Assembly: GCA_021811005.1 (NCBI GenBank)
Contig: JAJZPY010000093.1
Coordinates: 1 to 8,125 of the forward strand
Direction of reading: 5' to 3'
Source: Pseudomonadota bacterium
GTDB taxonomy: Bacteria > Pseudomonadota > Gammaproteobacteria > Burkholderiales > Ferrovaceae
DNA: 8,125 nt
The position numbers and the translations under genes were made by a program. The notes under the pieces were generated by a model. The model saw only the letters and a list, made by a program, of their open reading frames with translations, ran no database searches and had not been told where the DNA came from. Shown here piece after piece: positions 1 to 4,654 of this stretch; positions within the stretch are counted from its first letter, which is position 1, and each line of letters starts with the position of its first letter.

Positions 1-871
1 CCGTGATGAAGGAAACGAACCCGCCCACCGTGGTTTCGTCGGAACCGGCCTGCAGCGTGGCCAGCCAGACGATGGCTGCGACGGCCAGGGCCGCGAAAAA
101 CTGCACCAGGGGCACATTGGCGGCCCCGGCTGCCGCCTGCTTCATGTTGAGGCGGCGCACGCGGTTGCTGGCTTCGCGAAAGCGCTCGGTTTCCGCTTCC
201 ACGCCGCCAAACACCTTGATGACTTTCTGGCAGCTGATGGTTTCGTCCAGGACCGTGGTGATGCCGCCCATCGCTTTCATATTCTCGCGATTGGCGTTGC
301 GCAGGCGCGCATTGAATTTCTTGACCACCCAGGCGATGGGGGGGGCGGCCAGCAGCGTGATGCTGGTCAGTTTCCAGTTCAGGTACACCAGCCAGCCCAT
401 CAGGCCCAGGACCACGAACGAGTCAGTCACCAGGTTGGTGATCACGGTGGTGGCGGCGGTCATGACCTGGTTGGCGTCGAACACCAGCTTCGAAATGAGG
501 GCACCTGCCGTGTGATCGTCGAAATAACGCACCGGCAGCTCAAGGAGGCGGCTGTACATTTGTCCGCGCAGGTCCATGACCACCTTGTTGCCCACCCAGT
601 TCATGGCGAACTTGGCGATGAAATTGGCGATGCCGCGAACCACGAACAGGGACAGCAGCATCACCGGAACCCACCGGATCCAGGCCGGATCCTTGTGCAC
701 GAAGCTCATGTCGAGCATGGGCTTGAGCAGTGCGGGCAGGAGGGGTTCCGTGGCCGCCGTCACGACCATGCCGACGATGGCTGCGACGAATTCCCACCGG
801 TAGGGCAACACGTAACGGAGCAGGCGACCATAGAGGGCGGCGCTTTGCGCCGGAAAAGAAGGCAGGGACAC
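1..871 (-). CDS. msbA: Lipid A export ABC transporter MsbA, transmembrane half (3' end outside window)
   Basis: The minus strand is open from a GTG at 871 to the window edge, giving 290 residues of a type-IV ABC exporter membrane domain. MsbA-type proteins are inner-membrane homodimers that flip lipid A-core to the periplasmic leaflet using ATP. Visible features: TM1 about residues 26-50 (WEFVAAIVGMVVTAATEPLL), TM2 about 68-92, the MDLRGQMYSRLLELPVRYFD coupling-helix segment at 99-118, TM3/TM4 about 143-185, a soluble stretch ending in QKVIKVFGGVEAE at 215-227, and TM5 about 250-273. The nucleotide-binding domain (Walker A/B, LSGGQ) would lie beyond position 1 and is not seen. The GTG is chosen because AGGA sits 8-9 nt upstream and no in-frame ATG lies nearby upstream. 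A G8 run (338-345, C8 in the coding strand) encodes Ala-Pro-Pro. Another MsbA-like exporter of the same family is the main alternative; the family call is firm. Confidence 0.87.
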   Translation of the reverse strand, partial: MSLPSFPAQSAALYGRLLRYVLPYRWEFVAAIVGMVVTAATEPLLPALLKPMLDMSFVHKDPAWIRWVPVMLLSLFVVRGIANFIAKFAMNWVGNKVVMDLRGQMYSRLLELPVRYFDDHTAGALISKLVFDANQVMTAATTVITNLVTDSFVVLGLMGWLVYLNWKLTSITLLAAPPIAWVVKKFNARLRNANRENMKAMGGITTVLDETISCQKVIKVFGGVEAETERFREASNRVRRLNMKQAAAGAANVPLVQFFAALAVAAIVWLATLQAGSDETTVGGFVSFIT

Positions 872-896
872 GGGCCGTGATCCTGAAGCATCAAGA

Positions 897-928
897 GGCT
901 GGCAGTATACCGTACCCGGGCGCCAGCC
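897..928. repeat. Inverted repeat GGCTGGC/GCCAGCC in the msbA-btuN divergent spacer
   Basis: Perfect 7-bp arms lie at 897-903 and 922-928 with an 18-bp spacer. The spacer contains TATACT read on the minus strand (904-909), which could be the -10 box for msbA. The arrangement could be a binding site or an RNA stem, but no regulator is implied by the sequence alone. Confidence 0.35.
904..909 (-). promoter_or_regulatory. Candidate -10 box of msbA promoter (TATACT)
   Basis: TATACT on the minus strand matches the sigma70 -10 consensus at 5 of 6 bases and lies 33 bp upstream of the GTG start. The bases at the expected -35 position (CTCGGG, 17-bp spacing) do not resemble TTGACA, so this is a weak call resting on the -10 alone. 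Confidence 0.3.
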
Positions 929-960
929 CGAGCCATACCGGCAACAACGGGCAGGGAATC

Positions 961-969
961 TGCTAACAT
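961..969 (+). promoter_or_regulatory. Candidate extended -10 for the BtuN-like gene (TGCTAACAT)
   Basis: TG-C-TAACAT resembles an extended -10 element and would start transcription near 976, about 26 nt before the ATG at 1002. No convincing -35 lies upstream. The resulting leader is too short for a riboswitch, so this gene does not share the RNA control seen on btuB. Confidence 0.28.
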
Positions 970-1001
970 GACCGGCACAACTTCACCGATTCTGGAACGA
1001 C

Positions 1002-1574
1002 ATGAACTTAGATGCCCGTGCGCGGCGAGTTGCCGCGTTGTCGCTTGGCCTGCTGGTGGCAGCCACCCATGGACAGCATGACCTGACCACCCTCCATCTC
1101 CCGCCGGCCACGTGGGCGGCCTTTTTCCTGGGCGGTCTGCTCCTGCAGCGTGCCGGTTGGTGGGTACTTGGACTGGGTCTGGTGGCGGCGCTCGACACCA
1201 TCGCCATTCAATGGGGGGGCGTCAGCGATTTCTGCATTTCGCCAGCCTATCTGTTCATGATCCCGGCTTACGGCGTCCTTTGGCTGGCCGGTCGTGTGGC
1301 CTCGCGCCACCTGCACCGGCAATTGCGGGATGGATTGGTGGTGGCCGCCTGCCTGGGCAGCATCCTGGTGGCCGAAACGTTAGCCAGCGGCAGCTTTTAC
1401 CTGTTTTCCGGAAAGGTGGCACAAGCCGGGCTGGCGGGTTTACCCGCTTACCTGATCACCTGGGCGCCGGCCACGCTCGAGGCGTTCGCATTCTGGATGG
1501 GTGCTTCCGCCCTGGCAGGAGGAGCCTTGCTTCTGCTTCGCGGCACCGGAGTCCTGCCCCGGCGCTCTGCCTGA
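1002..1574 (+). CDS. btuN: BtuN-like integral membrane protein, B12-uptake associated
   Basis: This 190-residue protein is strongly hydrophobic, with about five or six predicted membrane segments: roughly residues 10-22, 35-50, 53-70, 80-98, 110-127 and 145-178 (the last possibly a hairpin or pair). The stretch GVSDFCISPAYLFMIPAYG (73-91) and the preceding AFFLGG-rich segments resemble small betaproteobacterial membrane proteins that subsystem annotation calls BtuN, an optional hypothetical component of B12 transport. That match is from memory of the family, not a search. The biochemical role is unknown; no ATPase or catalytic motif is visible. The position supports the idea: it converges on a riboswitch-controlled B12 receptor, with 11 bp between stops. 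GGAA in CTGGAACGAC is a weak SD before the ATG. The tail GVLPRRSA is basic and probably cytoplasmic. CDS call is firm, function tentative. Confidence 0.72.
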   Translation: MNLDARARRVAALSLGLLVAATHGQHDLTTLHLPPATWAAFFLGGLLLQRAGWWVLGLGLVAALDTIAIQWGGVSDFCISPAYLFMIPAYGVLWLAGRVASRHLHRQLRDGLVVAACLGSILVAETLASGSFYLFSGKVAQAGLAGLPAYLITWAPATLEAFAFWMGASALAGGALLLLRGTGVLPRRSA

Positions 1575-1585
1575 TTCCCACACTT

Positions 1586-3523
1586 TCAGAAGCGATACTT
1601 GGCCAGCAGCGACAAGGCTCTTCCCGGTGACGGGTAGTAGCTGCCGTAGCTGTTGGCATAGTCGTAGTACTGCCGGTTCAGCAGGTTGTTTGCCGAGGCC
1701 ACCAGGCTCCACTGTTTCGTGAGCGTGCTGTTGTAGCGCAGGTCAGCCGTCCAGTAATAGGGGATGGGCGCGTAGGCTCCCAAAAAATCGGAGTCCACGG
1801 CCTGCGGTCCCACGAAACGGGCGGAAAGATCCACGGTTTGCCATTCCCAGGGCTTCCATTCGCCCCCTGCCTGGATATTGAACAGGGGGACCAGGGGGAC
1901 ACGGTGCCCCTGGTACGGGCCGTCCACGAAGGTGGCCCGGATCCATTGCCCGGAACCGCGCAGCGCGAGCCCGGGCACCATCTGGTAGCGCCCTTCCAGT
2001 TCAAGGCCTTCCCGTTGCGTGGGCGGCAAGTTCACATTGATGTATTGCACCGGGTCGAACACCAGCTCGTTGTGAATGTCGCTGCGGAACACGCGCAAGG
2101 TGGCGTTGCTGGGGGCCAGGCGGTTCCAGGTGATCCCCGCTTCGTAATCCATGGACGTCTGCGGCTGCAGGTTGGCGGCTGCTCCCCGCAGTTCGTCGAT
2201 GTTGGCCACCCGGTAGCTTTGGCCGGTGCGCAGGTAGGATTCGACCGAAGAGAACAGGGTGCGCACGTACTGCAGTTCGAAAGCGCTCAGATTGGATGAG
2301 TCCGTGGAAGCCACTTCCTTCTGGATGCGTTCCGACCGTACGCCGGCGATCAGGCGATCCATGGGCGTGAGGTTCCAGTCGTCGCGCGCGTAAACGGCGC
2401 TGCTGTTCTGGATCAGGTGCTCTCCCACCGTGGAATACTGGGGATAGGCGGGATAGACCGAGGAATAGGTCCGGTCCCAACGGGACAAATCGATGCCCAC
2501 GGCCAGTTCATTGCCGTGCACGAAAGCGTCGTGGATGCGGGCACGCGGTGAAAGGCCGGTGAAGTCGGCGGCAATATGGGTGTCTCCTCCCAGGCTGGGC
2601 AGGTTGGCAGACGACTGTTTGTTGCGCACGTTGGCATCGAAGGCCAGTTCAGTTTGGTCGTAAATCGCCTTGCCAAAAACCGTCACTGCATTGCCGGAAA
2701 TGGTGCCGGCATCGAAAGGGGTGAATGTTTGCCGCGGGTTCTGCTGGAACTGGGCGAGCGTCAGAGGCCCCGGGAAATGGGTGTCTTCCGAGTCGGAATA
2801 GAGTCGCACGCCCAGCGTGCGGGTAGCATCGGGCTGCCATTGCATGGCGGCGCCTCCGGTGCGGACCTGGGCCTGGTTGTTGGCCCGGTAGTTGTCGGTG
2901 TTGAACGCTTTTCCGAACAGGGCGATGGACGTGCTGTCCACCTGCCGCGAAGCCCACACGTTGCCTTCCTTGGTGGCAAAGCTGCCTGCTCCGGCCGATG
3001 CGACGGCACTGTTGCCCGGGTGACTCTTGCTGACGATGTTGATGATTCCGCTGGTGGCCCCCTCGCCGTACAGGACGCTTGAACCGCCCCGGAAGATTTC
3101 GATGTGGTCGATGGATTCCACAGGAATCATGGACGTGCGGGCCGAGGCCTGTTCGATTTCGGAAAGGCGCACGCCGTCAAGCAGAACGACCACGTTGTTG
3201 TCGCTCGTGATGCCATACCCGCGCAAGTCGATGGACTGGTCCTGTGTGCCGTTGAGGTTGATGCGCGTGGGCACGTTGCCGAGCTTTTGCAGGATCTGTG
3301 CTACGTCCGTCAGCCCGCTCTGCGCGATCTGGTCAGCCGTGATGAGGGTGGTTTGCGGCAGGGATTGTGCCGGGGTTTCGTCAAAGCGGGAAGACAGCAC
3401 CGTGATGGGTGCCAGATCCGGCGTGTCGCTGCCGGCACAGGCATTGCCGGTGGCGGCCAGACAGAGGGGAAGGGCGCACAGGGCGGCCCGGGAAGCCCGT
3501 GAGGGCCGCAAGAGGTGCTGCAT
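1586..3523 (-). CDS. btuB: TonB-dependent vitamin B12 receptor BtuB
   Basis: Outer-membrane gated-barrel receptor, 645 residues, which imports its ligand using TonB/ExbBD energy. From the N-terminus: a signal peptide (basic RPSRASR, hydrophobic AALCALPLCLAA, likely cut after NACA near residue 30), a TonB-box-like DLAPITVLSS at 36-45, a plug domain about 50-168 with INLNGTQDQSIDLRGYG (88-104), VVVLLDGVRL (111-120), the IEIFRGGSSVLYGEGA block (141-156) and INIV at 161-164, then a beta-barrel ending KYRF with the C-terminal Phe needed for BAM assembly. Length is normal (E. coli BtuB is about 600). The B12 substrate is inferred mainly from the cobalamin riboswitch just upstream and the BtuN-like neighbour. 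The start is set at the ATG at 3523 because AGGGAG lies 6 nt before it; an in-frame ATG 18 nt further upstream has no SD and sits in a hairpin loop. Predicted to be repressed by cobalamin at translation. Confidence 0.9.
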   Translation of the reverse strand: MQHLLRPSRASRAALCALPLCLAATGNACAGSDTPDLAPITVLSSRFDETPAQSLPQTTLITADQIAQSGLTDVAQILQKLGNVPTRINLNGTQDQSIDLRGYGITSDNNVVVLLDGVRLSEIEQASARTSMIPVESIDHIEIFRGGSSVLYGEGATSGIINIVSKSHPGNSAVASAGAGSFATKEGNVWASRQVDSTSIALFGKAFNTDNYRANNQAQVRTGGAAMQWQPDATRTLGVRLYSDSEDTHFPGPLTLAQFQQNPRQTFTPFDAGTISGNAVTVFGKAIYDQTELAFDANVRNKQSSANLPSLGGDTHIAADFTGLSPRARIHDAFVHGNELAVGIDLSRWDRTYSSVYPAYPQYSTVGEHLIQNSSAVYARDDWNLTPMDRLIAGVRSERIQKEVASTDSSNLSAFELQYVRTLFSSVESYLRTGQSYRVANIDELRGAAANLQPQTSMDYEAGITWNRLAPSNATLRVFRSDIHNELVFDPVQYINVNLPPTQREGLELEGRYQMVPGLALRGSGQWIRATFVDGPYQGHRVPLVPLFNIQAGGEWKPWEWQTVDLSARFVGPQAVDSDFLGAYAPIPYYWTADLRYNSTLTKQWSLVASANNLLNRQYYDYANSYGSYYPSPGRALSLLAKYRF

Positions 3524-3528
3524 GATAA

Positions 3529-3554
3529 TCTCCCTGTTCATCTAGACAGGGAAA
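3529..3554 (-). promoter_or_regulatory. SD-sequestering hairpin of btuB (expression platform)
   Basis: On the RNA, UUUCCCUGU pairs with ACAGGGAGA (9 bp including one U-G) around the 8-nt loop CUAGAUGA. The 3' arm contains the entire btuB Shine-Dalgarno AGGGAG (3530-3535), which lies 6 nt before the ATG at 3523. Closing this hairpin should block ribosome binding, a common output of cobalamin riboswitches in Gram-negative bacteria. The pairing is read directly from sequence; its regulatory role is inference. Confidence 0.75.
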
Positions 3555-3611
3555 CACCTGGGATAACTCAAGGCGGAGCATGCGTTCGATGAAGCTGAAC
3601 GGACGAGCCTG

Positions 3612-3633
3612 AATACTGCTACCCCGCAGTATT
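3612..3633 (-). promoter_or_regulatory. Perfect 8-bp hairpin in btuB leader (candidate P13)
   Basis: AATACTGC/GCAGTATT form a perfect stem around the loop GGGGTA (minus-strand sense). No U-tract follows, so it is not a standard intrinsic terminator. It is the second of two hairpins directly downstream of the aptamer, where class-I cobalamin riboswitches carry the hairpin whose loop kisses L5. Its loop GGUA can pair with UGCC of the L5 sequence (one G-U). Confidence 0.55.
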
Positions 3634-3640
3634 TCCGGTG

Positions 3641-3658
3641 CGCCAGACCATTCTGGCG
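3641..3658 (-). promoter_or_regulatory. 7-bp hairpin directly after the cobalamin aptamer
   Basis: CGCCAGA and TCTGGCG form a perfect 7-bp stem with a 4-nt loop (ATGG on the RNA). It follows the aptamer 3' strand within about 10 nt and precedes a second hairpin. It could serve as a spacer helix or as an alternative kissing-loop hairpin, since UGG can pair with CCA of L5. Confidence 0.5.
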
Positions 3659-3665
3659 ACTTGTT

Positions 3666-3850
3666 GGCTGGGGCCGGTCTCCGGGCTTGTCCGTGGCGGC
3701 TTTGCCGTCTTCCCGGATCGCGGGCATGAACCCATTCGACCCAGTGACTGCAGTGGCAAAGCATTCAGACTTACCGTTGCGGGGGCAGCACAGGCATTTC
3801 ACCTGTTTCCCGTTTCACCCGGACTCGATACGGACGTCCAGGCACCCCGA
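3666..3850 (-). ncRNA. Cobalamin (adenosylcobalamin-class) riboswitch aptamer
   Basis: Minus-strand RNA carries the hallmark segments in order: the core GGGAA (3811-3807), an AGGTGAAATGCC region, the near-invariant GCTGCCCCCGCAACGGTAAG (3788-3769), the L5 motif TGCCACTG (3758-3751), and the B12 box AGCCCGGAGACCGGCC (3687-3672). ACAGG/CCTGT (3806-3802 with 3794-3790) forms a stem around TGAAATG. GGGG (3848-3845) and CCCC (3673-3670) can close the base. Outer limits are approximate. The element sits about 145 nt before the btuB start, so it controls that gene; downstream hairpins and the masked SD point to translational repression when cobalamin is bound. Confidence 0.95.
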
Positions 3851-3867
3851 TGTGAACCATTCACATC
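3849..3867 (-). promoter_or_regulatory. 8-bp hairpin at the 5' edge of the btuB leader
   Basis: GATGTGAA and TTCACATC form a perfect inverted repeat with a 3-nt loop (TGG on the RNA), immediately 5' of the aptamer. If transcription starts near 3871, this hairpin would be at the extreme 5' end of the leader and could protect the RNA from 5' decay. As DNA it could equally be an operator. Confidence 0.5.
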
Positions 3868-3877
3868 TGCTGCGCGG

Positions 3878-3883
3878 ATTGTA
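3878..3883 (-). promoter_or_regulatory. Candidate -10 box of the btuB leader promoter (TACAAT)
   Basis: TACAAT matches TATAAT at 5 of 6 bases and would start RNA near 3871, just before the 5' hairpin and riboswitch. No good -35 lies at 16-18 bp. TTGCCG (3913-3918) is too far from TACAAT, though it could pair at 18 bp with a poor -10, CATTCT (3889-3894). Confidence 0.4.
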
Positions 3884-3918
3884 TCGGAAGAATGTTGGCC
3901 GGCCTAGTCATGCGGCAA

Positions 3919-3948
3919 TTGACGGCGGAACGTGCGCCCATTTATATT
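3919..3948 (+). promoter_or_regulatory. Sigma70-type promoter for zapB-like/zapA (TTGACG-N18-TATATT)
   Basis: TTGACG at 3919-3924 (5 of 6 to TTGACA) and TATATT at 3943-3948 (5 of 6 to TATAAT) are separated by 18 bp; a 17-bp reading gives TTATAT. The expected transcription start is about 3954-3956, which coincides with the ATG at 3955. The promoter diverges from the btuB leader promoter, so the two sets share about 85 bp of control region. Confidence 0.65.
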
Positions 3949-3954
3949 GCATTC

Positions 3955-4146
3955 ATGGAAAAGTATTTCGCCAATCTGGAACAGAAGATCGATCGCGTCA
4001 TCGAGCAATGCGATGCGTTGCGTGCAGAAAACCAGCGCCTTCGCCAGGAGCTGATCCTGAAAACCGATGAGGTGCGCGTGCTCTCCGACCGCATGGAAGA
4101 AGCGCGGCATCGCCTCGAACAACTCGTCGCCCAGGTTCCGGGCTAG
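3955..4146 (+). CDS. ZapB-like short coiled-coil protein (TIGR02449-type)
   Basis: A 63-residue, highly charged helical protein starting MEKYFANLEQ. Leucine and isoleucine heptads with Glu, Arg and Gln run nearly the whole length (LEQKIDRVIEQCDALRAEN, then LRQELILKTDEVRVL), predicting one continuous coiled coil with no membrane segment. Short proteins of this kind lie directly upstream of zapA in many beta- and gammaproteobacteria and are annotated as ZapB-like division factors; ZapB bridges ZapA at the Z-ring to the nucleoid terminus region. The stop is 2 nt from the zapA ATG, implying translational coupling. The open frame extends upstream to 3892, but that extension overlaps the promoter, so the ATG at 3955 is preferred. 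No SD precedes it. Division role is inferred from family and position. Confidence 0.75.
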   Translation: MEKYFANLEQKIDRVIEQCDALRAENQRLRQELILKTDEVRVLSDRMEEARHRLEQLVAQVPG

Positions 4147-4148
4147 GC

Positions 4149-4463
4149 ATGGCTACGCCCGAATCCGTGCAAGTGGACATTTCCATCCTGGACCGGTCGT
4201 ACAAGGTTTCCTGTGCGCCGGAACACAAGACGTTGCTGCAGGAGGCGGCGCAGGAGCTGGACCGGCGCATGCGCGAAGTGCGCTCCCATTCGGATGGGAT
4301 CGGACCGGAGCGCGCAGCCGTGATGGCCGGCCTGAATGCCGTATACGAAATGCTGGAACAAAAATCCGTCAGCAGCTGGGATGTTGCTGACGTCAAGCGT
4401 AGAATAAAAGACTTGGAAGAGCGACTGGATCGCTGCTTCTTTGAGCAGGAATCCCTTTTTTAA
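4149..4463 (+). CDS. zapA: Cell division protein ZapA
   Basis: A 104-residue cytoplasmic protein that bundles and stabilises FtsZ filaments at midcell. The N-terminal half carries the ZapA signature VDISILDRSYKVSCAPEHKT (residues 9-28), then LLQEAAQELDRRMREVRS (29-46). After a short linker the helix ERAAVMAGLNAVYEML (54-69) leads into the C-terminal coiled coil (VADVKRRIKDLEERLDRC, about 79-96) used for dimer and tetramer formation. Length is standard. The ATG lies 2 nt after the upstream stop with no strong SD, so it probably depends on coupled translation. The stop (4461-4463) is 1-3 nt from the start of 6S RNA, an arrangement known from many proteobacteria. Confidence 0.92.
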   Translation: MATPESVQVDISILDRSYKVSCAPEHKTLLQEAAQELDRRMREVRSHSDGIGPERAAVMAGLNAVYEMLEQKSVSSWDVADVKRRIKDLEERLDRCFFEQESLF

Positions 4464-4464
4464 G

Positions 4465-4647
4465 ATTCCCCTGGGGTGTTCGTTACGGTTTCAATTCTTT
4501 GAGCCGATAATCATCTAACCCCGGCTGTCGACCCGATGGGTGCTGTTGTGCGCGTCCTACCTGGAATCGCCTGATGCACCTGGCAGACAGCCACCTTCTA
4601 GAGGCTTGGGTTCAAGATGCCGACCGGACGACACCTGCGGGGGACCC
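4465..4647 (+). ncRNA. ssrS: 6S RNA (ssrS)
   Basis: Global regulator RNA that mimics an open promoter and binds sigma70 RNA polymerase, mainly in stationary phase. The 5' end ATTCCCCTGGGGTGTTCG closely follows the E. coli 6S 5' end (ATTTCTCTGAGATGTTCG), and the 3' region GACGACACCTGCGGGGGA pairs back: CCCC 4468-4471 with GGGG 4640-4643, GGTGT 4475-4479 with ACACC 4631-4635, CGT 4481-4483 with ACG 4628-4630, CGGT 4486-4489 with ACCG 4623-4626. The conserved GAGCCGATA motif (4501-4509) sits at the central bubble, and GAGCC can pair with GGCTT (4603-4607). Length near 183 nt fits the family, as does the position after zapA. Ends are approximate to about 5 nt. A dedicated promoter within the zapA 3' end was not resolved. 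Confidence 0.92.
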
Positions 4648-4654
4648 CCTTTCC

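Noticed and set aside
3..515. 170-codon plus-strand open frame over msbA
   Set aside because: The minus-strand frame encodes an unmistakable ABC exporter membrane domain; the plus-strand product has no family features.
1838..3082. Plus-strand open frames opposite btuB (1838-2299, 2576-3082)
   Set aside because: They are shadows of the receptor gene: compositionally biased, without SDs, and without recognisable domains.
3612..3633. Intrinsic terminator in the btuB leader
   Set aside because: The 8-bp stem is not followed by a U-tract (CAGGCTCG follows on the RNA), and a masked SD provides a better explanation for control.
3892..3954. 21-residue N-terminal extension of the ZapB-like protein
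   Set aside because: It covers the likely promoter, has no SD, and its sequence does not continue the coiled-coil pattern that begins at MEKYF.
4574..4654. 27-residue N-terminal extension of the EVE protein
   Set aside because: This stretch is the 3' part of 6S RNA, and EVE proteins start at MA(F/Y)WL. No SD precedes the ATG at 4574.
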